DNA of 64,000 bases from VAXT01 sp963728535 (GCA_963728535.1 CAVSKK010000001.1:2706467-2770466); one strand, 5' to 3'; shown: positions 1 through 9,900, numbered from the stretch's first letter. Notes: generated by a model not told the origin, from the sequence alone. Numbers and translations: made by a program.

Positions 1-1
1 G

Positions 2-103
2 CTTGCCCTCTACCGTGCGGCGAGCGAACGTCTTTACGCCCGCAAGGTGATGCGCAGCTACATCCGACCGGTTCGCGAGCCGGTCGAGCAGGCCGCGGTA
101 TAG
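2..103 (+). CDS. C-terminal end of an unidentified protein (partial)
   Basis: An open frame enters from the left edge in frame 2 and ends at TAG 101-103, giving 33 residues (LALYRAASERLYARKV... to ...VEQAAV). The frame has the GC-rich third positions typical of genes here, and the next gene starts 20 bp downstream on the same strand. The fragment is a basic, probably helical tail with no recognisable domain, so the product cannot be named. Confidence 0.5.
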   Translation, partial: LALYRAASERLYARKVMRSYIRPVREPVEQAAV

Positions 104-122
104 CGATCTGTAGGCTCGCGGC

Positions 123-1148
123 GTGGTCCCGCGCGCCGGCATTCGCCTGATCACGGTCCTGGTCGCCGCCGCCGTCGTCCCCGCCGCCGGGGCACCGTCC
201 CTGAAGATCGCCGTCCCTCCGGGCTTTCGGGTCTCGACGTTTGCCGCGGGGCTCGAGCACCCGACTGCGATGGCGTGGGGACCGGACAACCGGCTGTACG
301 TGACCGAGGACACCGGGCTCGTCGTCGTCGCGGCTCGAGGGTCGCAGAAGCCGCAGGTCGTCGTGCGCCGACTGCGAACGCCCCTCGGCCTTGCCTGGCA
401 GGACCAGACGCTCTTCGTCTCGGAACAGGGGAGGCTGACGCGGTTCAGGCTTCAGGGGACCACGCTGACCGGCCGGCAGGCCGTTGTGCGCGGCCTGCCC
501 TTCGGGCTCCATCAGCAAGACACCGTCGTCCTCGGTGCGGACGGGAGGCTCTACATGGGCAGCGGGTCGACCTGTGACGCGTGCAAGGAGCGCAATCGGC
601 GAAGCGCCACGGTCCTGTCGCTGCGCCCGGACGGAAGCGATCTCCGCGTCGTCGCGCGGGGGCTGCGCAACCCGTACGGCCTTGCGTTCCAGCCGGGAAC
701 AGGTCGTCTCTATGCATCCGTGAACGGTCAGGACAAGCTCGGGACGAAGACCCGGCCGGAGCCGGCCGAGATGGTCGTCGTGGTGAGGAGAGGTGCCTTC
801 TACGGCTGGCCGCGCTGCTGGCCGAGCTACTGGAAGCGGCGGCTCGAAGGCCGCTGCCAGGGGGTGATGCGCCCGGCCGCCTACCTCGAGCCGCACTCCT
901 CCGCAGACGGGCTTGCGTTCTGGCGTGGAGATCTGTTCGTCGCTCTGTGGGGCGAGTACCTGAGCGCCAAGCATGGCCGCACGGTCATGCGGATCCGGCT
1001 CGGCCCGGGTGGGCGGGCGACCCGCGTTACGAAGTTCGCGAGCGGGTTCGACCATCCGCTCGCGCTCGCGGTTGATCGAAATGGGGGTCTCCTCGTCGCC
1101 GACTGGGGCCGAGGCGTGATCTACCGCATTCAGTCGCGCGGCGGCTGA
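123..1148 (+). CDS. Secreted PQQ-dependent sugar/sorbosone dehydrogenase-like beta-propeller protein
   Basis: The 341-residue product starts at GTG 123 with an N-terminal hydrophobic signal segment (residues about 5-25), so it is probably exported. The rest resembles the soluble glucose/L-sorbosone dehydrogenase beta-propeller family: PPGFRVSTFAAGLEHPTAMA, then blade motifs such as GPDNRLYVTEDTG, RGLRNPYGLAFQPGTGRLY and FDHPLALAVDRNGGLLVADWG. Four cysteines in the middle (STCDACKER, WPRCWP, EGRCQG) could form disulfides outside the cell. The family oxidises sugars with PQQ, but several members have no proven substrate and the sequence does not show which applies here. The 3' end overlaps the convergent arfB gene by 19 bp. 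Confidence 0.75.
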   Translation: MVPRAGIRLITVLVAAAVVPAAGAPSLKIAVPPGFRVSTFAAGLEHPTAMAWGPDNRLYVTEDTGLVVVAARGSQKPQVVVRRLRTPLGLAWQDQTLFVSEQGRLTRFRLQGTTLTGRQAVVRGLPFGLHQQDTVVLGADGRLYMGSGSTCDACKERNRRSATVLSLRPDGSDLRVVARGLRNPYGLAFQPGTGRLYASVNGQDKLGTKTRPEPAEMVVVVRRGAFYGWPRCWPSYWKRRLEGRCQGVMRPAAYLEPHSSADGLAFWRGDLFVALWGEYLSAKHGRTVMRIRLGPGGRATRVTKFASGFDHPLALAVDRNGGLLVADWGRGVIYRIQSRGG

Positions 1149-1540
1149 CGCAGCCGTTTCGTCTGTGACCGGCGGCGCTTCTGCTCGAGGCGGCGCTCGA
1201 TTGCGGCTCGACCCGGCTTCGTGGGGCGCCGCGGGCGCTCGACGTGGAGGGCCTCGCGCAGCGCGTTCGCGACCCGCTCGATTGCGAGCTCTCGATTTCG
1301 GGTCTGGCTGCGCTCGTCCTGGGCGATCGCGCGCAACGTCGCACCTGCCTTCCGCAGGACGCGCTGCTTCTGGCGATCGGTGAGCGAGGCGGAGGCCTCG
1401 ACGTCGAAGATCGCCTCCACGCGGGTCTCCGACTTCTGCGCATGCTGCCCGCCCGGACCGCTCGAGCGCGAGAACCGAAGTGTGATCTCCGAGAGCGGAA
1501 TCGTGACCGAACGCGTTACCCGAATAGACTCGCGGTCCAT
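1130..1540 (-). CDS. arfB: Peptidyl-tRNA hydrolase ArfB (RF1-like ribosome rescue factor)
   Basis: About 136 residues of the class I release-factor-like family. The catalytic GGQ loop is visible as SSGPGGQHAQKSETRVEA, followed by a helical segment and a very basic C-terminal tail (EQKRRRSQTKRLRQ). In ArfB this tail enters the empty mRNA channel of a stalled ribosome so that GGQ can release the nascent chain. The start at 1540 (MDRESIRV) is preferred because AGGAG lies about 10 nt upstream; an ATG at 1549 (MAGMDRES) sits almost on top of that site. It is divergent from the HAD gene with overlapping start codons and convergent with the upstream dehydrogenase-like gene. Confidence 0.85.
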   Translation of the reverse strand: MDRESIRVTRSVTIPLSEITLRFSRSSGPGGQHAQKSETRVEAIFDVEASASLTDRQKQRVLRKAGATLRAIAQDERSQTRNRELAIERVANALREALHVERPRRPTKPGRAAIERRLEQKRRRSQTKRLRQPPRD

Positions 1541-2312
1541 GCCCGCCATTCTCCTGGACGTCGACGGCGTCTTCCACGTTTCGGGCCAACCGATCGACGG
1601 CGTCGGCGATGCTGTTCGTCGACTCCGCGAGGACGGTCATCGCCTGCGGTTCGTCACCAACAACACGACGAGCTCGCGAGCCGACCTCGCCGAGGACCTC
1701 CGTGCCCTCGGGGTCGACCTCGAGGACGAGGAGCTCGAGACGACTCCGCGCGCTGCCGCGCGCACGCTCGCCGGCAAACGCGTGCTCGCACTGACCATGG
1801 CCGCGATCCGGCCGGAGCTCGAAGGCGTGCAGCTCGTCGGCGAGGAGGCGGAAGCGGTCCTGCTCGGCGGCGCCGATGAGACCGACGAGCCGAACCGCGT
1901 CTTCAGCTATATGAACCTCGCGCGGGCGTTTGCCGAGCTCGAGGCCGGCGCGGATCTCTACTGCCTGCACAAGAACCGTTGGTGGCAGACATCGCGCGGC
2001 CCACTCCTCGATTCGGGCGCCTTCATTGCCGGGCTCGAATACGCGGCCGAGGTGGAGGCGACTGTGCTCGGGAAGCCGAGCCCGGCGTTCTTCGGCGCCG
2101 CGCTCGACGCCCTCGACGCCGACCCGGAGCGGACCTGGATGGTCGGCGACGATCTCGAGGCCGACATCGCCGGCGCAAAGAGTTGCGGCCTGCGCACGGT
2201 CCTCGTGCGCACGGGCAAGTTCCGGGAGCAGGCTCTCGCAGACTCCCTCGTCAAGCCGGACGCGGTCGTCGACTCGCTCGGGGACGTGCCGGGACTCCTC
2301 GCTCGGGACTAG
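1539..2312 (+). CDS. HAD-superfamily IIA phosphatase (HDHD2/LHPP-like)
   Basis: 257 residues. The N-terminus carries the HAD nucleophile motif ILLDVDGVFH. Motif II is FVTNNTTSS, the type IIA cap follows, the motif III lysine is in LGKPSPAFF and the acidic motif IV is MVGDDLEADIAGA. This is the complete catalytic set of a small phosphatase of the NagD/HDHD2 group; the substrate cannot be read from sequence. The open frame extends upstream through arfB, but the HAD fold begins exactly at ATG 1539. acpS begins 2 bp after the stop, suggesting this is the first gene of the acpS-nnr-alr-cca run. Confidence 0.85.
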   Translation: MPAILLDVDGVFHVSGQPIDGVGDAVRRLREDGHRLRFVTNNTTSSRADLAEDLRALGVDLEDEELETTPRAAARTLAGKRVLALTMAAIRPELEGVQLVGEEAEAVLLGGADETDEPNRVFSYMNLARAFAELEAGADLYCLHKNRWWQTSRGPLLDSGAFIAGLEYAAEVEATVLGKPSPAFFGAALDALDADPERTWMVGDDLEADIAGAKSCGLRTVLVRTGKFREQALADSLVKPDAVVDSLGDVPGLLARD

Positions 2313-2314
2313 GG

Positions 2315-2680
2315 ATGCGCGTCGGCGTCGACCTGATCGAGATCGAGCGGATTCAGCGTGCGCTCGAGCGCTACTCGGGGTTCGCGGCCCGCTGCTTCAC
2401 CGAAGCGGAGCGCGCGTACTGTGAGAGCCGCGGCAACCCGGCTCAGCACTATGCCGCGCGTTTCGCGGGCAAGGAGGCCGTCGGCAAGGCGCTCGGGTGT
2501 GGAGTCCGCTTCACGTGGCGCGAGATCGAGATCGCAGGCAGGCCGAAACCGCAGGTCCGGCTCTCGGGGCGGACGAAGGCCTGGGCCGAGAAGGTCCGTG
2601 CAGGCGCGATCGACCTCTCGATGACGCATTCCAAGGAGCTTGCGACCGCCGTCTGCCTTGTCGCCGACCAGGATGCTTGA
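2315..2680 (+). CDS. acpS: Holo-[acyl-carrier-protein] synthase
   Basis: 121 residues, the normal AcpS length. The enzyme transfers 4'-phosphopantetheine from CoA to the acyl carrier protein, activating it for fatty acid synthesis. The Mg-binding motif is GVDLIEIERI at the N-terminus, and the second signature is RFAGKEAVGKALG with its essential Glu and Lys. The C-terminal strand SMTHSKELATA closes the trimer interface. The ATG at 2315 follows the HAD stop by 2 bp with GGG just upstream. The 3' end overlaps nnr by 8 bp (ATGCTTGA), so translation is probably coupled. The order acpS-nnr-alr is common in actinobacteria. Confidence 0.95.
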   Translation: MRVGVDLIEIERIQRALERYSGFAARCFTEAERAYCESRGNPAQHYAARFAGKEAVGKALGCGVRFTWREIEIAGRPKPQVRLSGRTKAWAEKVRAGAIDLSMTHSKELATAVCLVADQDA

Positions 2681-4064
2681 GCCGCTCTACACAGCCTCTG
2701 AGATGCGCGCGGCCGAGGAGCGCCACGAGGGGACCGTCGAGGAGCTCATGGAGCGAGCGGGACGAGCCGTCGCCGAACATGCGCTCGAGGACTTCGGAAA
2801 CGCTCGCTCCTTCACGGTCGTCTGCGGCGGCGGCTCGAACGGAGGCGACGGCCGCGTGGCTGCGCGCGTGCTCGAGGAGCACGACCGAAAGGTCCTCGTC
2901 GTCGACGCGAAGCCCGAGGACGAGGAGAAGGATCTCGGCGATCCCGACGTTCTGATCGACGCCCTCTTCGGCACCGGCTTCGAAGGCGAGCCGCGGCCCG
3001 GCGCGGCGCGGTTGATCGAGAAGATGAACGAGCTCGGCGCGCCTGTGCTCTCCGTCGACCTGCCTTCCGGGGTGGACGCATCGACGGGCGAGGTGGCCGG
3101 AGCCGCGATCGACGCCGATCTGACGGTCACGTTCCACGGCGAGAAGGTCGGGCACCACGTGACCCCGGGCGCCTATCTCGCGGGGTACCTCGAAGTTGCG
3201 GACATCGGGCTCGAGCCGATGGAGACCGACAACGCGCGGGTGACGAGATCGATCCTCGAGCTCGTTCCGCGGCGGAGCCCGGAGGGCAACAAGTACGCGT
3301 CCGGTCACGTCGTCGTCGTCGGAGGCTCTCCCGGGCTGTCGGGCGCGCCCTGCCTCTCGGCGCTCGCTGCCTTCCGCGCCGATGCCGGCTACGTGACGCT
3401 CGCCGGGCCCGAGCCCGTAGTGCCGATCTTCGAGAGCTGGGTGCTGGAGGCGGTCAAGCGCCCGCTGCCCGCCGACGCCGACGGGCTGCTGACGGAGGAC
3501 GCCGCCGCGCTTGTCCTCGAGCTCATCGCCAGGGCGGGTGCGCTCGCAGTCGGGCCAGGGCTCGGGCGCAGCGAGGGGACGAAGGCTTTCGTCCAACGCG
3601 TGCTCGCCGAGGCGGCGCTGCCTGCCGTCGTCGACGGAGACGCGCTCTGGGAGCTCGAGCCCGGCGACTGGCCCGCGCCGCGGGTGCTGACGCCGCACTC
3701 CGGCGAGCTCGGTCGACTGATCGGAGAGGACTCGTCGTGGGTCGACACGCACCGGCTCGAGGCGGTGCGGCGGGCCGTCGAGCGGTTCGGCTGCATCGTC
3801 CTGCTGAAGGGAGCAGGCACGCTGATCGCCGCAGAGGGGACGGGAGTGCTCGTCGACGGCGGTCACCCGAGCCTCGCCACGGCAGGCACAGGCGATGTGC
3901 TCACCGGCGTGATCGGCGCGTTCCTGGCCAAGGGGATGGAGCCTCGGATCGCAACTGCGGCGGGCGCGACGGCCCATCACTGGGCGGCGATCGAGGCGTC
4001 GTTCGACGCCGGCATGATCGCGAGCGATCTCCTCGACGCGCTGCCCCAGGCGCTCTCCGGATAG
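2673..4064 (+). CDS. nnr: Bifunctional NAD(P)H-hydrate repair enzyme Nnr (epimerase + ADP-dependent dehydratase)
   Basis: 463 residues with two fused domains. Residues about 1-205 are the YjeF_N epimerase (VCGGGSNGGDGRVAAR, SVDLPSGVDASTGE), which interconverts R- and S-NAD(P)HX. Residues about 210-463 are the ribokinase-like dehydratase (VVVGGSPGLSGAPCLSA, TPHSGELGRLIGE, LATAGTGDVLTGVIGAFLAKG), which restores NAD(P)H at the expense of ADP. The frame opens 33 bp earlier, but MLEPLYTASEM at 2673 matches the usual family start and overlaps the acpS stop. alr follows after 10 bp. Confidence 0.93.
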   Translation: MLEPLYTASEMRAAEERHEGTVEELMERAGRAVAEHALEDFGNARSFTVVCGGGSNGGDGRVAARVLEEHDRKVLVVDAKPEDEEKDLGDPDVLIDALFGTGFEGEPRPGAARLIEKMNELGAPVLSVDLPSGVDASTGEVAGAAIDADLTVTFHGEKVGHHVTPGAYLAGYLEVADIGLEPMETDNARVTRSILELVPRRSPEGNKYASGHVVVVGGSPGLSGAPCLSALAAFRADAGYVTLAGPEPVVPIFESWVLEAVKRPLPADADGLLTEDAAALVLELIARAGALAVGPGLGRSEGTKAFVQRVLAEAALPAVVDGDALWELEPGDWPAPRVLTPHSGELGRLIGEDSSWVDTHRLEAVRRAVERFGCIVLLKGAGTLIAAEGTGVLVDGGHPSLATAGTGDVLTGVIGAFLAKGMEPRIATAAGATAHHWAAIEASFDAGMIASDLLDALPQALSG

Positions 4065-4074
4065 AGAGGCGTTC

Positions 4075-5094
4075 GTGCACCGCTCCGAGATCACGATCGA
4101 CCTCGGCGCAGTCCGGCGAAACGTGGCTCGCCTGCGCGAGGCGCTCGGCACGACCGAGCTCTGGGCCGTCGTCAAGGCCGACGGATACGGCCACGGAGCG
4201 CTCGACGTGAGCGGCGCGGCTCTCGGGGAGGGTGCGACGGCGCTCTGCGTGGCGACTGTCGGCGAGGCGCTTCCCCTCCGTGCCGAGTTTCCGGGTGCGC
4301 GCATTCTCGTCATGGGGCCGAGCTCCGGCCGGGAGATCGCGCAGGCGCGTGACGCCGAGCTCGACCTCACGTTCACGGACGAGGCGCTACCCGAAGGCGT
4401 ACGGGTGCACCTGAAGCTGGACACCGGAATGGGCCGGTGGGGGCTCTCGGAGCTTCCCCCGCCGCCGGTCGAGGTCGTCGGGCTGATGAGCCATCTGGCG
4501 ACGGCCGATTCGGACCCGGAGTTCGCGCGTGCCCAGATCGCGCGCTTCGAAAAGGCGACCGCAGATTTCCCTCACCTCATCCGCCATGTCGCAAACAGCG
4601 CTGCCGCGCTCCGCATTCCGGAGTCTCATTTCGATGCGGCTCGCTGCGGTATCGCCCTCTACGGGCTGTCGCCCTTCGGCGAGGCGCCTGGCGTGGACGG
4701 GCTCGAGCCTGCGCTGCGCTGGGACAGCCACGTCGCCCAGGTTCGCCGGCTCGCGCCGGGCGAAAGCACGGGCTACCGCCGCGCGTTCGTCGCGGAGGAG
4801 GCGACTTGGATTGGGATCGTCCCCGTGGGCTATGCGGACGGTTTCCGGCGCGACCTGACCGGTGCCGAGGTGCGCGTCGGCGGCGAGCCCCGCCGCGTCG
4901 TCGGCGTCGTCTCCATGGATGCCCTGGCGGTCGAGCTCGACCGCGAGCTGCCGGTCGGCACGCCGGTCACGCTCGTCGGGCACGGCGTTCTCGTCGAGGA
5001 GCACGCACGGGTTGCGGACACGATCAACTACGAGCTCGTCTGCGGCATCGACTCGAGCCCGGCGCGGGCGAGGCGGGTCGTGCTCGATGGATGA
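4075..5094 (+). CDS. alr: Alanine racemase
   Basis: 339 residues from GTG 4075. This PLP enzyme interconverts L- and D-alanine for peptidoglycan. The PLP lysine is in AVVKADGYGHGA (Lys34), and the second catalytic base is expected in the GESTGYRRAF tyrosine motif. The TIM-barrel part contains HLKLDTGMGRWG and HVANSAAAL; the C-terminal beta domain includes VGYADGFRR and VSMDALAVELD. It is about 25-30 residues shorter than typical Alr, the difference lying in the middle of the barrel (around LTFTDEALPEGV). The stop overlaps the next start by 8 bp (ATGGATGA). Confidence 0.93.
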   Translation: MHRSEITIDLGAVRRNVARLREALGTTELWAVVKADGYGHGALDVSGAALGEGATALCVATVGEALPLRAEFPGARILVMGPSSGREIAQARDAELDLTFTDEALPEGVRVHLKLDTGMGRWGLSELPPPPVEVVGLMSHLATADSDPEFARAQIARFEKATADFPHLIRHVANSAAALRIPESHFDAARCGIALYGLSPFGEAPGVDGLEPALRWDSHVAQVRRLAPGESTGYRRAFVAEEATWIGIVPVGYADGFRRDLTGAEVRVGGEPRRVVGVVSMDALAVELDRELPVGTPVTLVGHGVLVEEHARVADTINYELVCGIDSSPARARRVVLDG

Positions 5095-6112
5095 GCTCGC
5101 ACGCGAGATCCTTGCCGGCGAGGAGGCCTGGATCGTCGGCGGGGCGGTCCGCGACGAGCTGCTCGGCCGCGAGGTCATCGATCTCGATGTCGCCTGCCGT
5201 GATCCCGAGGGTGCCGCGCGCGAATACGCGAAGCGTTCCGGCGGTGCGCCCTTTCCGCTCTCCGAGCGGCATGGAGCCTGGCGCGTCGCCCTCGACGCGG
5301 GGCAGACGGTGGACTTCACGCCGCTGCCCGGGGCGATCGAGGACGACCTGGCCATGCGGGACTTCACGATCAACGCGATCGCCCTTCCTCTTGCGGGGGG
5401 TGACGCGGCCGACCCCTACGGAGGGCGCGGCGACATCGAGCAGAAGGTCGTCCGCGCGGTCTCGGCCAGTGTCTTCGAGGACGACCCGCTGCGGCTTCTG
5501 CGCGCCGTGCGGATCGAGGACGAGCTCGGCTTCCGGATGGATCCCGAGACGGAGCGGCTCGCGCGCGAACATTCCGAGCTCGTCACTCGACCGGCGGGCG
5601 AGCGGATTCTGGCCGAGTTGGTGCGTCTGTCAGAGGCGGGCTACAGGCGAGCCGACGAGCTTGGTCTGCTAGCCCCGCTCGGCGGCTCGAGCGCCGGGCT
5701 CGAGCGCGACGAGTTGGTCGATCGGCCCGCCTTTCGGCTCGTCGCAGTCTTCGGCGACTCGCTCGGTCGCTTGCCGGTGTCGAACGAGCTCAAGCGCTAC
5801 ACCCGGGCGTTGCTTCGTGCGGAGCGGCCCGGAGACGGATCGCTGCGCGCCATCTACCGATTTCGCCGGGCGACCGAACCGTGGGCGCTCGATGCGCTGG
5901 TCTTCGTCGGAGCCGCCGAGCACGCCGAAACGGTGCGCGAGGCTCGCGAGAAAGACCCCGCCGAGCCGCTGCTCCGAGGCGACGAGCTCGGCCTGCCTCC
6001 CGGCCCGGAGATCGGCCGCCTCCTCGCGCTCGTCGAAGAAGAACGCGCGGCGGGCGAGATCTCGACGCGCGAAGAGGCGCTCGAGCTCGTCAGGCGCGAG
6101 CAGCGAACGTGA
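5087..6112 (+). CDS. cca: CCA tRNA nucleotidyltransferase / poly(A) polymerase head-domain protein
   Basis: 341 residues. Class II nucleotidyltransferase head domain: AWIVGGAVRDELLGREVIDLDVA holds the GG motif and the metal-binding D-x-D. RDFTINAIALPL and DPYGGRGDIEQKVVRAV follow, then the RNA- and nucleotide-recognition segment DPLRLLRAVRIEDELGF. The C-terminal third (helical, from about residue 190) is divergent, and no HD domain is evident. It most likely adds or repairs the tRNA CCA end; none of the complete tRNAs in this window encodes CCA, so such an enzyme is required. Poly(A) polymerase is the alternative. The start overlaps the alr stop. Confidence 0.8.
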   Translation: MDELAREILAGEEAWIVGGAVRDELLGREVIDLDVACRDPEGAAREYAKRSGGAPFPLSERHGAWRVALDAGQTVDFTPLPGAIEDDLAMRDFTINAIALPLAGGDAADPYGGRGDIEQKVVRAVSASVFEDDPLRLLRAVRIEDELGFRMDPETERLAREHSELVTRPAGERILAELVRLSEAGYRRADELGLLAPLGGSSAGLERDELVDRPAFRLVAVFGDSLGRLPVSNELKRYTRALLRAERPGDGSLRAIYRFRRATEPWALDALVFVGAAEHAETVREAREKDPAEPLLRGDELGLPPGPEIGRLLALVEEERAAGEISTREEALELVRREQRT

Positions 6113-6206
6113 CGGCGCTGGACGCGCACTTTCGGCACGAACCTGACACAGACTTGTGCGGATTTCCGGAGTAGGCTCGCAGCGGGGAGGAGGTGGGCTG
6201 TACCGG

Positions 6207-6947
6207 TTAACTGGTCGGCGCGTGGCGTGTCCGGACGCGTCTCAAAGTGCCAGGTAGGATCGCCTGGGCGAGCGCCGCGACCCGGTACCAGCGCGGAACG
6301 AAGATCTCCGCCCGGTCGCGCTTGATCGCGCGGACGATCCGGTCGGCGACGAAGTCGGGACTGACGACGACTCGGCCCAGCCGACCCCGCAGGAGCCAGT
6401 CCTGTGGGAAGCCCTCGGTGTGCACGAAGCCAGGGTTGACGGTGTGGACATGCACTCCTCGGGGGCGCAGCTCCCTCGCCACCGACCGGGAGAAGGCGAG
6501 TTGTGCGTGCTTCGACGCGGAGTACGGGCCAACCGCAACCGTGCCGGCCACCGAGACCACGTTGACCAGATGCGCCGGGGCCGCGTCCTCGAGCGCGGGC
6601 AGCAAGCCGAGCAGGCACCAGACGGAGCCCAGGTAGTTCGTCCGCACGAGCTCCTCGATCCGCTCGGGCGGCAGGTCGAGGTAGTTCCCGCGCCCCGGCA
6701 CGCCCGCGTTGTTCACGAGCAGGCCCACTTTCGGATGGCGCTTCCGCACCGATGCCGCCATGCGCTCGACCGCCTCACGGTCGCCGACGTCGCAGACCTC
6801 GTACTCCCCGTCGATTTCCGCAGCCGCCGCCTGGAGGCGATCCTCTCGCCGGCCCACGAGCACGCACCGCCAGCCACCGCCGGCGAGCCGGCGCGCGAGC
6901 GCGGCGCCGATCCCGGACGCGCCGCCCGTGACGACGGCTACTTGCAC
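6207..6947 (-). CDS. SDR-family oxidoreductase
   Basis: 246 residues of a classical short-chain dehydrogenase/reductase. The Rossmann glycine motif is VVTGGASGIGAALA; the NNAG motif is LLVNNAGVPGRGNY; catalytic Ser is in NVVSVAGTVA and Tyr/Lys in VGPYSASKHAQ. VGRREDR after beta-2 suggests NADP(H). The substrate is not deducible. The start at 6947 lies 10 bp inside the end of the upstream subtilase gene on the same strand, so the two are probably co-transcribed. The 94 bp after the stop, towards cca, contain no obvious gene. Confidence 0.85.
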   Translation of the reverse strand: MQVAVVTGGASGIGAALARRLAGGGWRCVLVGRREDRLQAAAAEIDGEYEVCDVGDREAVERMAASVRKRHPKVGLLVNNAGVPGRGNYLDLPPERIEELVRTNYLGSVWCLLGLLPALEDAAPAHLVNVVSVAGTVAVGPYSASKHAQLAFSRSVARELRPRGVHVHTVNPGFVHTEGFPQDWLLRGRLGRVVVSPDFVADRIVRAIKRDRAEIFVPRWYRVAALAQAILPGTLRRVRTRHAPTS

Positions 6948-9900
6948 AAGCGCACGACGCGTGAGGCGACCACGTCACGGCCGCGACCCGAGTCGACGAC
7001 GGCCCGGAGCCGGTGCCGTCCGTGCCTCGCTGCCTTCGCCCGCCAGGTCGCGAAGTAGAGACCGGAGGCGCCGTTCCTGACCGTCTTGATGCGCCTCTTT
7101 CCGTCGAGGAAACGGACGGCGCGGATGCTGCCCGTCGTATTGGCTACGACCAGCAGCCTCTGGTTGCCGCGCAGGCAGCCGCGACTCCGAGGCAGGAGCC
7201 ACGTTGCCGTCGTCCCCCGCACGGCTCGGATGCGCGCGCCGCGGTAGATCGTGTTCGGCATCACATTGGGGCCAAAGCTCGTGATGTTCTTCGCCTCCTG
7301 GAAATCCGATGCGCCGAAGACCGCGCGCGTGCTTCCGCGTCGAAGCTGCGGCGCCGAAGATGGGAGCGCATAGATGGCCACGCCAGAGCTCGAGTCGTAG
7401 GCAATCGCACCCAGGACGACCGTCCTGTAGCCCACCAGCAGCGAGAAGGGATCGACTCCTGCGCCCGTGTCCCGGGCTTGCACGGCAAGCGTCGGGCGCC
7501 CGGCCGCGACGCGACGCGTGAGCAGCTTGATCTTCGGCGGACGGAGGTCGTTGACCCAGTAGCGCAGCCGATACCGGCCGCGAAGCGGTTTGCCCGTATA
7601 GACGTCCTGTGCGGAGTCGACCGAGACGTAGAAACGCTGGAGTCGCGGGAACACGGTCGCGGCCGCGCCGATCGCAAGTCCGAAGTCGAACGTCAGAGGA
7701 TTGACGTCGACCGGAGTTCCCGCCTCGCCCTGAACGTCGTTCTCGTCCAGCGATCCCAGGAGCCAGGGGTCGATCACGGCTCCGCTCTGGGCCGAGACGA
7801 TGCTGACACCGAGGTTGACCACGGGCCGGTCGAGATGCGGGACGAGGTACACGCGCTCGGCACCGTCCTCCACCACCGGGGGATCGGTGATGTTCGGCGG
7901 GTATCCGAACGGCGCCGCCGGCCAGCGGTAGGTCTCGACGCGCGAGGCTCCACCCGCCGTGGTGCCATTCTGGAACCTGCGCAGCTTGATCGGCTGAACG
8001 TCTTGCAGAGCCGGGCGCGTGACGAAGAACGCGTACGGGATGCGCCTCGTCTCGCTCCCGCGGCGCAGGACGAGGAAGCCGTAGTCGTCTCCGGCAGCCG
8101 CCTGCGCCGTGGCGCTTGCCGCGACGGGCAGCTGGGCACGCCCCCCGGGCGCCAGGGTGACGAGTGCGGGAACCTCCAGCGAGGCACCCGTGCTCGCCGA
8201 CTGGGGCCGGACCTGGACCGACCAGGTGCCCGCGCCGCCCCCGGCATCCCTCACTTCGACCAGGAGAGCCCGCCGTGCGGCTCCCGTCTTCACGTTCAGG
8301 TCCCCGAACGAGAGCGAGCTCGGGCTCGTGAACACCTTTGGATCAGTTGCCCTAGGGACGTCGATCATCCCGCCGCCTTCCAGGAACACCGAGGCCTCGG
8401 TCGTCTGCGCCGTATCCGCCCAGGCCGGACCGGCGGTCGAGGAGAGGGCAGAGCGGACCTCCGCGGGGTCCAGCCCGGATGCTTCTCGAGGAGGAGCGCC
8501 GCTGCGCCGGCAACGTGTGGCGTCGCCATGCTGGTGCCGTTGAACGATGCAAACGAAGCCCCCGCGAACTCAGGCAGGGTCGAGGACAGGATCTCGCCGC
8601 CCGGCGCCGTGACGTCGGGCTTCAACTGATGCTCGAACGCGGTCGGCCCCGCCGAGGAGAAGCTCGTGATGATGCCTCCCCGCCTCGTTCGCAGCTCCTG
8701 TGGGGCGAAGTTGAACAGGACTGCCGCGCTCCCGCCCGTCGAGACCAGGAAGTCGCGCAGCCTCGCTCCGTCGAGGTCCGCCACCGTTCCGGCCGGGATG
8801 TCGAGGGGCAGGTCGTTTGCCTCGCCTGACCGGTTGTCGACGAGCACCATGCCCTTGGCGTCTCCGATGAAGGCCGCGCGGATCTCCTTCGTCACGAGCG
8901 CGCAGCCGCCGCGAAAGACGAGGACGATCTTTCCTCTCAGCGAGTTCGGGGGCAGGGTCGTGTCGAGCTCGTTCGGATGCCTGACACCGCAGAGCTGGCG
9001 ATCCACGGGCCGCCCGTCGGTCCCGGGCACCGAGCCCAGGTCGACGAGGGTCTGGTCCTGTGTCTCCCAGCCCGGGAAGGCGCGCCGGGGCAGCGAGGTC
9101 CGGAACGGGACGTTCCGCAGGGTCGTCGGCGCAACCGAACCCTGTACCGAGAGCGACGGTGCGAAGGCGTGGAGGTTGGACGCCGCGGCGACGGTGATCG
9201 CGTCGGGCGCGGAGCCCGGCGAGTCGATGCTGCCGAGGCCGAATTCGTCGCGTTCGTTGCCGGCTGCGATCACCGGGACGACCCCGGCGGCGGCCACGTT
9301 GCTCACGGCCTCGATCATCGCGTCGTTGACAGGTTCGGTCTCCGCCGCGCCGCCGGAGAAGTTGATCACGTCCATGCCGTCGCGGACGGCCGCCTCGAAG
9401 GCGGCCACGATCTCCGGCGTGTTCGCGGTGTAGCCCCCTCGAGTCGGGACGTTGAAGACCCTGTAGTTCCCGATCCAGGCATTAGGTGCGACCCCCGAGA
9501 GGTTCGCCACCGGTGGGTGGTCGAGCCCGCCCGGGGAATATGTGCCCGACCGCCCCGCCGCGATGCCCGCGACGTGCGTGCCGTGGAACGACGCCCTGCG
9601 GTCGATCGGCAACCGTCCGCGGCGACCCGACCCTGGGCCGGGATAGGCGCGGGCGACGATCACCTTGGGGGTCGTCCACCTTCGTCCGCCCTTCGGAAAT
9701 CCGTCCGGGTACGACATCCCGGTCGGAGTGAAGAAGACGTGCCGCTCGTCGACGCCGTCGTCGACGACGCCGACCTTCACGCCTTCCCCACGGTCGCCGG
9801 TCGTGGCCCAGAACGTGTCTGCACGGATGAGGTGCGTGCTCTCGTTCAGCGACAGCTTGTAGGCGACGCTCGGATAGATCCTCGTCACGAACGGAAGCCC

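Noticed and set aside
2511..4424. Long minus-strand open frame across nnr and alr
   Set aside because: Antisense shadow of GC-biased genes; it has no recognisable protein domain.
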